Positions 1 through 9,360 of a stretch of DNA of 64,000 nucleotides are shown here, piece after piece. The position numbers and the translations under genes were made by a program. Each line of letters begins with the position of its first letter. Positions within the stretch are counted from its first letter, which is position 1. Origin of the DNA: Phenylobacterium montanum (lineage in GTDB: Bacteria > Pseudomonadota > Alphaproteobacteria > Caulobacterales > Caulobacteraceae); contig NZ_CP073078.1 of NCBI RefSeq assembly GCF_018135625.1, positions 868,001 through 932,000 of the forward strand. Direction: 5' to 3'. The notes under the pieces are model-generated. The model saw nothing but the letters and a program-made list of their open reading frames with translations, was not told the DNA's origin and did no database searches.

Positions 1-1024
1 CGTCCGAAGCCTGGCGCAGCTCGCCGCCCTCGCCCTGGCGACGCACGGCGTGCTCCCACTCCGCCTCGGTCGGCAGGCGCTTGCCGCGCCAGTGGGCGTA
101 GGCGTCGGCCTCGTAGTAGCTGACATGGGCGACCGGGGCGTGAGGGTCGAGCGGAACCGCCCCGGCCAGGGTCATTTCCCACCAGCCTCCGGCGTGGTCG
201 AGCCGCCAGTAGAGGGGATGACTCCAACCCTCGCGCTGGATCAGCGCCCAACCGTCGGAGAGCCAGAGGTCGGCCTTGCGATAGCCGTCGTCCTCAATGA
301 ACTCGAGCCACTCGCCATTGGTGACCAGCCGATCGGCCAGGCCGTAGGGTTCCAGCCATACGTCATGGCGAGGCCCCTCGTTGTCGAAGGCGAAGCCGCC
401 GCCGCTGTGGCCGACCGGGACCAGGCCGCCGGCGAAGCGCAGGAATCGGGCCGGGCCGGGATCGTCGCGGCGAGCCGGCGGCGGGCCCTGATAGACCGGA
501 TCGCCCGGCATCTGGGCGAACAGGTGCAGCACGTCCATCAGGATCAGCTCCTGGTGCTGCTCCTCGTGCGCCAGGCCCAGTTCGACCAGAGCCTGGACCT
601 CGCGCCGCTCGGCCGCAGGGCCGGCCAGGAAGTCAGCCATGGCCAGGTCGACGTGGCGGCGATAGGCGCGCACCTCGCTGAGCGAGGGACGGGTGATCAG
701 GCCCCGCTCCGGCCGGGGACGGCGGGGGCCGACGGCTTCGTAGTAGGAGTTGAACAGATAGGCGTATCCCGGATCGAACACCTGGTAGTCGGGGTCGAAG
801 GCCTGCAGCAGGAAGGTCTCGAAGAACCAGGTGGTGTGGGCCTGGTGCCATTTGACCGGGCTGGCGTCGGGCATCGACTGGACCACCTGGTCCTCGGCCG
901 AGAGCGGCAGGGTCAGGGCGGCGGTGTGGGACCGGACGCTGTGGTAGCGGGCCAGGAGCGGGGTTTCGACGCTGGGCGAACTCGTATCGCGCTGGGCCGG
1001 GCGCGCGCCGTCAGCGGGACTCAC
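1..1024 (-). CDS. egtB: EgtB, hercynine oxygenase / sulfoxide synthase of ergothioneine synthesis (3' end cut by window edge)
   Basis: Reading the minus strand from GTG at 1024 gives about 341 residues that run off the left edge. The N-terminal half is a DinB-like four-helix domain with the iron-ligand motif HEEQHQE. The C-terminal part begins the formylglycine-generating-enzyme/C-type-lectin-like fold (PVGHSGGGFAFDNEGPRH, RLPTEAEWEHA). In known EgtB these two domains form the non-haem iron enzyme that joins a thiol donor to hercynine. The GTG start is supported by AGGAG seven bases upstream. It overlaps the stop of a possible 14-codon leader (GTGA). egtD is not visible and may lie to the left. 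Family assignment is firm; the thiol donor cannot be told from this fragment. Confidence 0.9.
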   Translation of the reverse strand, partial: MSPADGARPAQRDTSSPSVETPLLARYHSVRSHTAALTLPLSAEDQVVQSMPDASPVKWHQAHTTWFFETFLLQAFDPDYQVFDPGYAYLFNSYYEAVGPRRPRPERGLITRPSLSEVRAYRRHVDLAMADFLAGPAAERREVQALVELGLAHEEQHQELILMDVLHLFAQMPGDPVYQGPPPARRDDPGPARFLRFAGGLVPVGHSGGGFAFDNEGPRHDVWLEPYGLADRLVTNGEWLEFIEDDGYRKADLWLSDGWALIQREGWSHPLYWRLDHAGGWWEMTLAGAVPLDPHAPVAHVSYYEADAYAHWRGKRLPTEAEWEHAVRRQGEGGELRQASD

Positions 1025-1065
1025 GCGGCCGCTCCTCGTGCGGCCTTCGAGCGTCGGATAGCCAT
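1021..1065 (-). CDS. Possible 14-codon leader peptide overlapping the egtB start
   Basis: An ATG at 1065 with GGAGAG five bases upstream opens a frame encoding MAIRRSKAARGAAA. Its TGA stop overlaps the egtB GTG (GTGA). It could couple egtB translation to an upstream signal. It is short enough to be chance, and no conserved pause motif is visible. Confidence 0.2.
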   Translation of the reverse strand: MAIRRSKAARGAAA

Positions 1066-1143
1066 CGGTTCTCTCCCTGGCGTGGCGGCCTGCGTCGCCC
1101 TGCCGAGGGCCGCAGATCAAACCGTGAACGGCATCTTGACGCC

Positions 1144-1171
1144 AATATGGTGGACCCACTCGGCGAGGCAA
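1144..1171 (-). promoter_or_regulatory. Possible egtB promoter
   Basis: On the minus strand TTGCCT (1171-1166), 16 bp, CATATT (1149-1144) resembles a sigma-70 type promoter. It lies about 80 bp before the leader ATG. This is pattern matching only. Confidence 0.25.
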
Positions 1172-1229
1172 GAGGCATGACCCTGGAGAACAACGCACAA
1201 CGGCTGCCTACTGACACCTTGGCCGTAGA

Positions 1230-1265
1230 CAAAAAACGCCGCCCCGGCGCAAACCGGGGCGGCGC
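1230..1265 (-). terminator. Rho-independent terminator of the rpsB-tsf transcript
   Basis: On the minus strand, about 35 bases after the tsf stop, a G+C-rich hairpin with arms GCCGCCCCGG and CCGGGGCGGC is followed directly by a run of six T. This is a textbook intrinsic terminator separating rpsB-tsf from egtB. Confidence 0.9.
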
Positions 1266-1299
1266 TGATCTCAATCCAGACTGATCTGGCGGGCGACGA

Positions 1300-2238
1300 T
1301 CAGCCCTGGCCGGTCACCGCGGCGACTTCCGCAGCGAAGTCTTCCTGCTTCTTCTCGACGCCTTCGCCGAGGGCCAGACGCACGAAGCCCTTCACCTTGA
1401 CCGGCGAGCCCAGGGTCTTGCCGGCTTCGGCCACCAGCTGCTCGATGGTCTGGTCGGGGTTCATGACGAAGGCCTGCTTCAACAGCACGACTTCCTCGAA
1501 GAACTTGCGGATGCGGCCTTCGACCATCTTCTCGACCACAGCGGCGGGCTTGCCCGACTCCAGGGCCTGTTCGGTGAAGATGGCGCGCTCGCGCTCCACC
1601 GCTTCCGGGTCCAGGTCGTCGGTCGACAGCGACAGAGGGGCGGTGGCCGCCACGTGCATGGCGATCTTCTTGCCCAGGTCCTGCAGCGCGGCCTGGTCGC
1701 CAGCGCCTTCCAGGGCCACCAACACGCCGATGCGGCCAAGGTCCGGGGCGGTGGCGTTGTGCACATAGGCCGCCACGGCGCCTTCGGCCACGTCGAAGCG
1801 GGCCGCGCGGCGCAGCAGCATGTTCTCGCCGATGGTGGCGATCAGGTTGGTGATCGATTCCGCCACCGTCTCGCCGTCGGCGGTCTTGGCCGCGCCGATA
1901 GCGTCCACCGAGCCGTCGGTGTCCAAGGCGATCTGGGCGGTCTTGCGCGCCGCGACCTGGAACAGCTCGTTGCGGGCGACGAAGTCGGTTTCGGCGTTCA
2001 GCTCGATGGCGGCGCCGGTCATGCCCTTGCCATTGGGGCGCAGGGCGATGGCCACCAGACCCTCGGCCGCCACGCGGTCAGCCTTCTTGGCCGCCTTGGA
2101 CAGACCCTTGGTGCGCAGCCAGTCCATCGATTGTTCGATGTCGCCGCCGTTCTCCTGCAAGGCCTTCTTGCAGTCCATCATGCCCGCGCCGGACTTCTCG
2201 CGCAGTTCCTTCACCAGGCCGGCCGTGATCTCCGCCAT
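1300..2238 (-). CDS. tsf: Translation elongation factor Ts
   Basis: 312 residues, typical length for alphaproteobacterial EF-Ts, the nucleotide exchange factor that recharges EF-Tu with GTP in the cytoplasm. The N-terminal UBA-like domain ([20 protein letters not shown]) and the EF-Tu-contacting motif TDFVARNE near residue 80 are both present, followed by the two core subdomains. It sits 103 bp downstream of rpsB on the same strand, the usual rpsB-tsf operon, and ends before a strong terminator. The start ATG at 2238 has GGAG about six bases upstream. No anomalies seen. Confidence 0.98.
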   Translation of the reverse strand: MAEITAGLVKELREKSGAGMMDCKKALQENGGDIEQSMDWLRTKGLSKAAKKADRVAAEGLVAIALRPNGKGMTGAAIELNAETDFVARNELFQVAARKTAQIALDTDGSVDAIGAAKTADGETVAESITNLIATIGENMLLRRAARFDVAEGAVAAYVHNATAPDLGRIGVLVALEGAGDQAALQDLGKKIAMHVAATAPLSLSTDDLDPEAVERERAIFTEQALESGKPAAVVEKMVEGRIRKFFEEVVLLKQAFVMNPDQTIEQLVAEAGKTLGSPVKVKGFVRLALGEGVEKKQEDFAAEVAAVTGQG

Positions 2239-2264
2239 GGAGCTTCTCCAGTTTCAAATAGGTC

Positions 2265-2331
2265 GGACGGCCGAGCGTTTAGCCCAGCCGTCCATTTCAG
2301 GAAAGGCTCGCGGCGGGTGGGACCGCCGCGA
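2265..2331 (-). promoter_or_regulatory. Two consecutive hairpins between rpsB and tsf
   Basis: The rpsB-tsf gap contains two stems. One is perfect over 9 bp (TCGCGGCGG at 2308-2316 with CCGCCGCGA at 2323-2331). The other is about 12 bp with two G-U type positions (2265-2276 with 2282-2293, loop of five). Neither is followed by a T run on the minus strand, so they look like attenuation or processing elements that set the S2:EF-Ts ratio rather than a full terminator. The regulatory role is inferred. Confidence 0.5.
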
Positions 2332-2341
2332 AGTTTTTGTG

Positions 2342-3190
2342 TCAGCTCGCGGCCGGCTCGTCCGCCGCGGCGGCTTCGGTCGCCACGACTTCGGCAGGGA
2401 CTTCCGCAGGCGCTTCGGCCGGGACCTCGGCTTCCGCGACCATCTTCAGCACCGGCTCGCTGGGAGCTTCCGAAGCGCCCAGGTCGACGCCCAGGGAGGC
2501 TTGGCCCTGGGCCAGGCCGTCCAGCACCGCGTCGGCGATCAGGTCGCAATAGAGCTGCAGCGCGCGCGCCGCGTCGTCATTGCCCGGGATCGGATAGGTG
2601 ATGCCGTTCGGGTCGCAGTTGGTGTCGAGGATCGCCACCACCGGGATGTTCAGCTTGCGGGCTTCCTGGATCGCGATCGCTTCCTTGTTGGTGTCGATCA
2701 CGAACATCAGGTCGGGAATGCCGCCCATGTCCTTGATGCCGCCCAGCGACAGTTCCAGCTTGTCGCGCTCGCGGGTCAGCTGCAGGATTTCCTTCTTCAC
2801 CCGGCCTTCGCCGCCCGAGGACAGCACGGTTTCCAGTTCGCGCAGACGGGCGATCGAGCCGGAGATGGTGCGCCAGTTGGTCAGGGTGCCGCCCAGCCAG
2901 CGGTGGTTGACATAGTACTGGGCGCAGCGGCGCGCAGCGGTCGCGACCGGGTCCGAGGCCTGGCGCTTGGTGCCGACGAACAGCACCCGGCCGCCGCCGG
3001 CGGCGACGTCGCGGACCTTGACCAGGGCCTGGTGCAGCAGCGGGATGGTCTGCGACAGGTCGATGATGTGGATGTTGGCGCGGCTGCCAAAGATGTACCG
3101 CTCCATCTTCGGGTTCCAGCGGTGGGTCTGGTGGCCGAAGTGAGCGCCAGCTTCCAAGAGCTGACGCATGGAGAATTCAGGAAGCGCCAT
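2342..3190 (-). CDS. rpsB: 30S ribosomal protein S2
   Basis: 282 residues. The S2 core covers roughly residues 1-240 with recognisable stretches ([32 protein letters not shown]-like [21 protein letters not shown]). It places uS2 on the small-subunit head-body junction. The C-terminal tail of about 40 residues is rich in Ala, Pro and Glu with [12 protein letters not shown]-type repeats; extended acidic tails occur in alphaproteobacterial S2 but are variable. AGGAGA lies seven bases before the ATG at 3190. It is the first gene of the rpsB-tsf operon. Confidence 0.98.
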   Translation of the reverse strand: MALPEFSMRQLLEAGAHFGHQTHRWNPKMERYIFGSRANIHIIDLSQTIPLLHQALVKVRDVAAGGGRVLFVGTKRQASDPVATAARRCAQYYVNHRWLGGTLTNWRTISGSIARLRELETVLSSGGEGRVKKEILQLTRERDKLELSLGGIKDMGGIPDLMFVIDTNKEAIAIQEARKLNIPVVAILDTNCDPNGITYPIPGNDDAARALQLYCDLIADAVLDGLAQGQASLGVDLGASEAPSEPVLKMVAEAEVPAEAPAEVPAEVVATEAAAADEPAAS

Positions 3191-3312
3191 AGGTATGTCT
3201 CCTTCTTCCGGTGCGCCTCCGCAGGCAAACCCCTTCGAGAAGGGACCGGAACGGAAGCCAGAACGGGATTGACCGATCAGCCGCCGAACGCCTGCGTGTG
3301 TGATGGGGCGCG

Positions 3313-3341
3313 CATGTAGGGGATTGCGCAGCGAAAAGCAA
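3313..3341 (-). promoter_or_regulatory. Candidate promoter of rpsB-tsf
   Basis: Minus strand TTGCTT (3341-3336), 17 bp, TACATG (3318-3313), about 120 bp upstream of the rpsB start. Spacing is ideal and the hexamers are moderate matches to the housekeeping consensus. The long leader leaves room for post-transcriptional control. Confidence 0.4.
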
Positions 3342-3443
3342 GGGGCGCGGCCTGTCGCCGCCGTTCAAGCCTGAGGCCGCCTGCGTGCGCGATGAACCCG
3401 CGACGACACGGCAAACTCGCTCGATATCCCTCCGGAGCCCGCC

Positions 3444-4721
3444 ATGTCCGACGCCGCCGCCTTTTTCGCCCGCGACCTCAGCCGCGACGACCCGGCCGTG
3501 CAGGCCGCCATCGACGCGGAGCTGCATCGCCAGCAGGACAAGCTGGAGCTGATCGCGTCCGAGAACATCGTCTCGCCGGCCGTGCTGAAGGCCCAGGGCT
3601 CGGTGCTGACCAACAAGTACGCCGAGGGCTATCCGGGCAAGCGCTACTATGGCGGCTGCGAGCACGTGGACGTCACCGAGCAGCTGGCCATCGACCGGGC
3701 CAAGGCCCTGTTCGATTGCGGCTTCGCCAATGTCCAGCCGCACTCGGGCGCCCAGGCCAACATGGCGGTGCTGTTCGCGCTGCTGCAGCCCGGCGACACC
3801 ATTCTGGGCCTCGGCCTCGCCCATGGCGGCCACCTGACCCACGGGGCGCCCCCCACCGTCTCCGGCCGCTGGTTCAAGCCGGTGAACTATGGCGTGGATC
3901 CGGGCTCCCAGGTGATCGACTACGACGCGCTCGAAGCCCTCGCAATCGAGCATCAGCCGAAACTGATCATCGCCGGCGGCTCGGCCTATCCGCGCACCCT
4001 GGACTTCGCCCGCTTCCGCGCCATAGCCGACAAGGTCGGGGCCTATCTGATGGTCGACATGGCCCACATCGCGGGCCTGGTGGCCGGCGGCGCTCACCCA
4101 AGCCCCCTGCCCTACGCCCACGTCACCACCTCGACCACGCACAAGACCCTGCGTGGCCCGCGCGGCGGCCTGGTACTTTCCAACGACGAGGACATCGCCA
4201 AGAAGATCAATTCCGCGGTCTTTCCCGGCATCCAGGGCGGCCCGCTGGAGCACGTGATCGCCGCCAAGGCGGTGGCCTTCGGCGAGGCCCTGGAGCCGTC
4301 GTTCAAAGCCTATGCCCGCCAGGTCGTGTCCAACGCCAAGGTGTTGGCCGAGGGCCTGGCAGCCCGCGGCTGCGCCATCGTCTCCGGCGGCACCGACACC
4401 CACGTGGTGCTGGTCGACCTGCGCCCCAAGGGTCTATCGGGCAAGGTGGCCGAGCGGGCCCTGGATGAGGCTGGGATCACCTGCAACAAGAACGGCATCC
4501 CGTTCGACCCGGCCAAGCCGGCGGTCACGTCCGGCATCCGCCTCGGCTCGCCCGCCCTGACCACTCGCGGCTTCCGTGAGGCCGAGTTCGAAAAGGTCGC
4601 CGCCCTGATCGACCAGGTGCTGGAGGCCGCGCGGACCGGCGAACAGCTTGAAGATGTCACGATGCACGTGCGGGCCGAAGTCGCGGCCCTGTGCAAGGCG
4701 TTCCCGATCTATCCCAACTAG
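3444..4721 (+). CDS. glyA: Serine hydroxymethyltransferase
   Basis: 425 residues, normal length. It interconverts serine and glycine with tetrahydrofolate as one-carbon carrier and PLP as cofactor. Seen motifs: [13 protein letters not shown] near residue 35, [22 protein letters not shown], and the PLP-lysine segment [13 protein letters not shown] with Lys234. GGAG precedes the ATG. It stands alone on the plus strand, divergent from rpsB. Functionally it would convert the glycine and methylene-THF made by the sarcosine oxidase encoded at 13-18 kb into serine, but distance makes a shared operon impossible. Confidence 0.97.
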   Translation: MSDAAAFFARDLSRDDPAVQAAIDAELHRQQDKLELIASENIVSPAVLKAQGSVLTNKYAEGYPGKRYYGGCEHVDVTEQLAIDRAKALFDCGFANVQPHSGAQANMAVLFALLQPGDTILGLGLAHGGHLTHGAPPTVSGRWFKPVNYGVDPGSQVIDYDALEALAIEHQPKLIIAGGSAYPRTLDFARFRAIADKVGAYLMVDMAHIAGLVAGGAHPSPLPYAHVTTSTTHKTLRGPRGGLVLSNDEDIAKKINSAVFPGIQGGPLEHVIAAKAVAFGEALEPSFKAYARQVVSNAKVLAEGLAARGCAIVSGGTDTHVVLVDLRPKGLSGKVAERALDEAGITCNKNGIPFDPAKPAVTSGIRLGSPALTTRGFREAEFEKVAALIDQVLEAARTGEQLEDVTMHVRAEVAALCKAFPIYPN

Positions 4722-4795
4722 CCCTTGCCAGGCGGTCCAAGGCGCCTGTTACCTAGCGTCCTCCAGGTTGCTGACCTTGAAGGGGACCTAAGGAC

Positions 4796-5614
4796 ATGGA
4801 CGTGAAGATCTGGCTGGCATCGATCGCGCCAGTTGCGACCGCCATCGGGTTCAAGGTCGTTGGCGGCCTCGTGCTCTATCTGATCGGCCGCTGGCTGATC
4901 GGCGCCGCCATCGGCGTGCTGTCGCGGGTGCTGACGGCGCGCAATCTCGACGCCACCCTGCAGCGCTACATCGCCAACATCCTCGGCGTCGGGCTGAACA
5001 TCGTCCTGGTGGTGGCCATCCTCGGCTATTTCGGGGTCGAGACCACCAGCTTCGCCGCCCTCCTCGCCGGCGTCGGCCTGGCCGTCGGCGCAGCCTGGTC
5101 GGGCCTCCTGGCCAATTTCGCCGCCGGCGCCTTCCTGATCATCTTCCGGCCATACAAGGTCGGCGACTACATCGTCGGCGCCGGCGTGGAAGGCACGGTC
5201 ACCGAGATCGGCCTGTTCAACACCCTGATCACCGCGCCGGACAACGTGGCCATGATCGTCGGCAATTCGAAGGTGTCGGGCGACATCATCAAGAACTACA
5301 GCGCCCACGCCCATCGCCGCGTGGACCGCACAGCCCAGCTCGCCTTTGGCGTCGATCCGCTGGAGGCCATCGCCAAGCTGAAACCGGCCCTGGCCGCCAT
5401 CCCCAACGTGATCTCCGATCCGGCGCCGGACGTGGAGATCCTCGACTTCAACGCCATGGGCACGGTGCTGGCCGTGCGTCCCTACTGCCACACCAACCAC
5501 TATTGGCAGGTCTATTTCGACACCAACAAGCTGATTGCCGCCACCTTCGGCGCGGCGGGCTATCCGGCGCCGTATGTGGTGGAGGAGTTGCGGGGCGGGA
5601 AGGCCAAAAGCTGA
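4796..5614 (+). CDS. mscS: Small-conductance mechanosensitive channel (MscS family)
   Basis: 272 residues, the size of minimal MscS. Three N-terminal membrane segments (about residues 14-36, 58-80, 85-110) are followed by the pore helix with alternating Gly/Ala (LLAGVGLAVGAAWSGLLANF) and the beta domain segment FRPYKVGDYI typical of the family. The C-terminal alpha/beta vestibule domain ends near EELRGGKAKS. The channel opens under membrane tension to release solutes on osmotic downshift, which fits an organism handling betaine as a compatible solute, though no regulatory link is seen. AAGGA precedes the ATG. Confidence 0.93.
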   Translation: MDVKIWLASIAPVATAIGFKVVGGLVLYLIGRWLIGAAIGVLSRVLTARNLDATLQRYIANILGVGLNIVLVVAILGYFGVETTSFAALLAGVGLAVGAAWSGLLANFAAGAFLIIFRPYKVGDYIVGAGVEGTVTEIGLFNTLITAPDNVAMIVGNSKVSGDIIKNYSAHAHRRVDRTAQLAFGVDPLEAIAKLKPALAAIPNVISDPAPDVEILDFNAMGTVLAVRPYCHTNHYWQVYFDTNKLIAATFGAAGYPAPYVVEELRGGKAKS

Positions 5615-5654
5615 CCCGACGCCCGAAAGAGCCGAGGCGCCCTTTGTAGCTCGT

Positions 5655-6005
5655 CTATTTCCGCGTCCAGGAGCCGCCCAGGGGCTTGTAGTAGGCGCCC
5701 GCCGGCAGCCGCCCGACGAGCTGGATGGCGGTCGCCTCTCCGGCGGCGGCTTGCGACACGCCGGTCTTGGCGGCGATATCCTGGTAGGCCTTGGCGCGCC
5801 CTGCGTTAATGGCGGCCATGGCGGCGGTCACATCCGCCGGCGCCGACCCTGTGACCAGGCCAAGGAAGCCGTCGCCCTGCTCGCCGACCACCCCCTGGGT
5901 TTTGGCGGCGTCGACAGTGGCTTTTTCGGCGGCGGACTGGGCCGATGCGCCTGTGGCCGCGAGGCTCAGGCCGAGGGTCAGGGCGAGGAACAGACGGCGG
6001 ATCAT
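5655..6005 (-). CDS. ydbL: YdbL family protein (DUF1318), periplasmic
   Basis: 116 residues with a clear signal peptide (cleavage likely after ATGASAQ around residue 23). The rest matches the DUF1318/YdbL pattern: G.VGEQGDGFLGLV near the middle, an alanine-rich helix and a C-terminal KPLGGSW. It is the last gene of the ydbH-ynbE-ydbL operon, nine bases after ynbE. In E. coli YdbL modulates the YdbH-YnbE inter-membrane bridge. Function here is by synteny and family. Confidence 0.85.
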   Translation of the reverse strand: MIRRLFLALTLGLSLAATGASAQSAAEKATVDAAKTQGVVGEQGDGFLGLVTGSAPADVTAAMAAINAGRAKAYQDIAAKTGVSQAAAGEATAIQLVGRLPAGAYYKPLGGSWTRK

Positions 6006-6014
6006 GGTCGGCCT

Positions 6015-6203
6015 CTAAAACAGGTTGGGGTTCTGCTGGATGGCCGTCTGAACCTCCTTGTCCAGACGGATGCGGATATCGGCCTCCAGCTTGGCGTAGA
6101 TGCTGATCGGTTCGACCCGGACGTTGATCGTCGGCGTGCAGGCCCCCAGGGCCAACAAGGCGCCGGACGCCAGAAGACTCGTCAGCAGGGCGCGTCTGAT
6201 CAT
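6015..6203 (-). CDS. ynbE: YnbE family outer-membrane lipoprotein
   Basis: 62 residues from ATG at 6203, which overlaps the ydbH stop (TGATG); a TTG one codon earlier is the only alternative. The lipobox LGAC places the lipidated Cys near residue 22, and the mature peptide is only about 40 residues (TPTINVRVEPISIYAKLEAD). In E. coli YnbE oligomerises as a beta-strand stack that completes the YdbH bridge at the outer membrane. The size, lipobox and position make the call secure. Confidence 0.88.
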   Translation of the reverse strand: MIRRALLTSLLASGALLALGACTPTINVRVEPISIYAKLEADIRIRLDKEVQTAIQQNPNLF

Positions 6204-9200
6204 CAAGGCTTCACCTCTTGTTTGACGGCGAGCGGACCATGTTCCGCCTGAACCGACGCTGAACCGCCAGGCTCTTGGGCCTGGCCTAAGCTGTCACGCC
6301 ATGCCTGCTGCAAGGCCCGCACAAGCTCGCCGAAGTTCAGCGACGTGTCGAGGGTCAGATCGATCCTGGTGTCGGACGGCAGCGTCAGGGGCTTGGCCAG
6401 GGGCTGGCCGCGGAGAAGGTCGCTGAGGGCGATGGTCGCGCGCTGCGGCTTGGGCGGCGCGTGGCGGCCCTTGATGTGGAACAGGACCCCCAGTCGATCG
6501 CCGGGCAGCGTGTTCAGCGAGGCGTCCAGCGTGTCGAAGGCCAGGTCGCCCATGGCCTGGTAGGCCAGGTCCTCGGCGAAGCCGGCCTGCTTCGCGCTGG
6601 CGCCGTCCTTCAGCGCCTTGCGCGAGATCGACAGGCGGCCTGGACCCACGGCCCGCAGTTCACCGCCCTGGATGGTCAACCCGGCCGAGCTCACGGTGAA
6701 GGGGATGCGCCCGTCGACCACGGCGTCCAGCTTGACCGAGTCGGCCAGGCTCGAGGCGGCCAGAACCTGTCCGATCCTGACGTGGTCGATCACCAGCACG
6801 CCCTTGAAGGGCGCCCCGGCGGCGAGCGGGGCGACCATCGGCTCCAGGCGGATGCGGCCCTCGGCGATCGCGCCCGACGCCTGGTCGATGCTCACCGAGC
6901 GGGCGTCCAGATCGAACTGCGCGGAAAGCCCGCTGAGCGGGGTCGCCGCCTGCACCAGCTCTACATTGACCTTCTGGCCCGGCTGCGTGACCAGGGGCGA
7001 CAGGCTGGTGAAGTGGAGGTCGCTGTTGATGCCCAGCACAGCGCCAAGCGGGCTCTTGAACTCCAGACCGTTCGCCTTCAGCTCCCCGCCGCTTTGCGCC
7101 GGCGCGCCGGGCCCCCAGGCGAACCAGCCCTTGAAGGTAGCCACGCCCTGGGCGTTGCGCGCGAAATCGGCCTGGGGCGTCAGTTCCGCCGGCTGCAGGG
7201 CGTTCGGGGCGAACGCCAGGGGCCCGGTGTCGATGTCCGCGCGGCCGGTCCCGCTGGCCACCACCTGGCGAAGGTCGACCTTGCCGATCCGATGGCCGGC
7301 GTGGGTCGTGGCCGCAAAATCGCCGGTCCAGACGCCGCCAGCCAGGTTGGCGCGGCCGGCGAGGTTCAGGTCGCGAAACCGCAAGGGCTTGGCGGTGTCG
7401 GCCAGTTGCGCCTTGTCGACGCTGACCTCGGCCGCCTCCAGGGCGTGGCGGCCGATGGCCTGGAAGGCGCCGTCGGCCCCGGTGACGCGCGCCTCGAAGC
7501 TGGGCGCCGCGCCCTGAGCCTGCTGCAGCTGCCCACGCGCCCGCCAGCCTTCGGCGCTCGCCACGAGCAGCGGGCCATCGCCCGGGCAGAGGCTGGCGGC
7601 GAAGTCGTCCACCGAATTGGGCCCGAAATCGAGACGGTGCGCGCGCTGCGGCGCACAGCCGTCCAGGTCGAAGCGCACCTGGCCGCCGTGTCCGGAGAGC
7701 CGGCCCTTGGCCTGCACCTGCGCGCCGCGGGCGAACAGGGCGTCCAGCTCGCTCTCGGCCGCCAGGTCGGCGCTGAAGCCGGACGATGTGATCGCGGCGT
7801 GGGATAGGCTGGCGCGCATTGTCGGCAGCCCACCGCCGCCGAGCTCGATGCGTCCCGCTGAGACAATCCCCTTGGCGCCGATGGTCGTCGGCGCAGCCGC
7901 CAGCGTCAGACGCGCCCCGGAACCGGCATCGACGGTCAGCGGCGCCCCAAGGGCCAGTCTCACCCCGTGGTCGGACAACTCGGCTCGCCAGCGCGATTCG
8001 GCGAAACGGAAGCCGTGCAGGGCGCGCTCGATCGCGGCGGCATAGGGCTTTTCGTCCGAGAGCACCGGGACCCGCTGGGCCAGGCTGTGCGCCCGCGCGG
8101 CGGCAAATGCGGCATGGCCAGCCAATCCCCCCTCCAGCGTCCCGGCCCTGCTGAAGCGGCCACCTTGCGCCAGGAGCTTCAGCCCGCGGATCCGGATCGC
8201 GCCGGTCTGGACCTGCGCCTGGGCGCCGGCGGTGTCGACCCCGCCGGACAGGCCGCCGGCTCCCTCGCCAGTCAGCGACAGCCCCGACGCATCGCGGACC
8301 ACCGCCAACTGGGTCAGATCGATCTGCACGAGGCTCCGGTTCAGCCGCGCGCCCGGCCGCTGCGCCTGGGCGACCTGGCCGGTCAGCAGCATCCGCCCGG
8401 TAAGGACCTGTCGCGCGGGGCTAGCCTCCCCAGCGCCGTCCAGATCGAGATTCACGACCCCGCCCGAGGCGTGCAGGTCGCCGCTGTCCGCTGTAACGCC
8501 CAGGCCGGTAAGGGCCAGGCGCACCGGCCCGCGCCAGGCGCCGCCTTTCGCCGGGAACGGAAGCTCGCCGCCCAGCTTGACCCGCGCCGCATGCAGCCTG
8601 GCCGCGCCTGCAAGCGCGTTCACCGGCCCAAGATCGATCGTCAGCGACATCCGCTCGCCAGTTCGATGCAGCTCGAACGCGCCCCCCTCGCCTTGCAGCC
8701 TCACGCCGGCCAGGCCGGCCCTATAGGGGTCGAGGCTGCCGCTGAGATCCGTCAGCAAGCCTTTCTTCAATGCGCCGCCGCCGCGGAACACGTCCTGACC
8801 ATCCGGCGTCACCAGCACCAGGACGGCCTGCTCGATCGTGACGTCCGGAGCTGGTCCTCCGCCCGGCCGTGGCTTCGACAGCTGCGCGATCAGCGGCTGC
8901 AGGGCGCCGTATCGCATCTCACCGCCCGACCAGCGAAGCCTCAGCCGGGGGCGGACAAGGCGCAGGCTGGTTGTGCGCACCCCCAACGGGGCGCCGCTCC
9001 ACGGGCCGGTCAAGGCGTAGCCGACCTCGACACGATCCACGGTCAGGTCCGGATCCGCCGCTGGCCCGACCCTCAGGCTTGCGCTGAGCCCGGTCAGGGA
9101 CAGGGAGCGAATCGAAAGGCCGGAAACCACGCCCTGCTGGCGCAGCCAGTCACGGGCGAGCCCCTCGGCGATGCGTCCTCGCGCCAGGTAAACCGCCCCG

Positions 9201-9292
9201 GCGGCGACGAAGACGACGGCCACGGCAACGCCTGTGGCCGCGGGCCATCGTCTTGGCCGAGGTTTCGGAGGGGCGGACGACTCGGCGCTCAT
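6203..9292 (-). CDS. ydbH: YdbH family AsmA-like inter-membrane phospholipid transport protein
   Basis: 1029 residues, longer than the E. coli protein (about 880). One N-terminal membrane anchor (about residues 18-36) is followed by a long periplasmic region of repeated beta strands, the hydrophobic-groove architecture of AsmA-like proteins. The C-terminal part (GLTIQGGELRAVGPGRLSIS and LSDLLRGQPLAKPLTLPSDT) resembles the YdbH dicarboxylate-transport-like domain. It begins the operon with ynbE and ydbL, overlapping ynbE by one base. Expected role: carry phospholipid from the inner to the outer membrane, redundantly with other AsmA-like proteins such as the DUF748 protein at 21.6 kb. Confidence 0.85.
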   Translation of the reverse strand: MSAESSAPPKPRPRRWPAATGVAVAVVFVAAGAVYLARGRIAEGLARDWLRQQGVVSGLSIRSLSLTGLSASLRVGPAADPDLTVDRVEVGYALTGPWSGAPLGVRTTSLRLVRPRLRLRWSGGEMRYGALQPLIAQLSKPRPGGGPAPDVTIEQAVLVLVTPDGQDVFRGGGALKKGLLTDLSGSLDPYRAGLAGVRLQGEGGAFELHRTGERMSLTIDLGPVNALAGAARLHAARVKLGGELPFPAKGGAWRGPVRLALTGLGVTADSGDLHASGGVVNLDLDGAGEASPARQVLTGRMLLTGQVAQAQRPGARLNRSLVQIDLTQLAVVRDASGLSLTGEGAGGLSGGVDTAGAQAQVQTGAIRIRGLKLLAQGGRFSRAGTLEGGLAGHAAFAAARAHSLAQRVPVLSDEKPYAAAIERALHGFRFAESRWRAELSDHGVRLALGAPLTVDAGSGARLTLAAAPTTIGAKGIVSAGRIELGGGGLPTMRASLSHAAITSSGFSADLAAESELDALFARGAQVQAKGRLSGHGGQVRFDLDGCAPQRAHRLDFGPNSVDDFAASLCPGDGPLLVASAEGWRARGQLQQAQGAAPSFEARVTGADGAFQAIGRHALEAAEVSVDKAQLADTAKPLRFRDLNLAGRANLAGGVWTGDFAATTHAGHRIGKVDLRQVVASGTGRADIDTGPLAFAPNALQPAELTPQADFARNAQGVATFKGWFAWGPGAPAQSGGELKANGLEFKSPLGAVLGINSDLHFTSLSPLVTQPGQKVNVELVQAATPLSGLSAQFDLDARSVSIDQASGAIAEGRIRLEPMVAPLAAGAPFKGVLVIDHVRIGQVLAASSLADSVKLDAVVDGRIPFTVSSAGLTIQGGELRAVGPGRLSISRKALKDGASAKQAGFAEDLAYQAMGDLAFDTLDASLNTLPGDRLGVLFHIKGRHAPPKPQRATIALSDLLRGQPLAKPLTLPSDTRIDLTLDTSLNFGELVRALQQAWRDSLGQAQEPGGSASVQAEHGPLAVKQEVKP

Positions 9293-9360
9293 TCACACTC
9301 AACGGGCTTCGATTGCGCGCAGACTATGTGCTGGCGTCGCGCCTGTCAGGGGCGATCGCG

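Noticed and set aside
50-1180. A 376-codon plus-strand frame at the left edge
   Set aside because: The minus strand encodes EgtB with its iron-binding motif across the same bases.
2308-2340. A plus-strand terminator formed by the hairpin before the T run near 2334
   Set aside because: No plus-strand gene lies upstream, so the T run after the stem is probably coincidental; the stem is read from the rpsB-tsf side.
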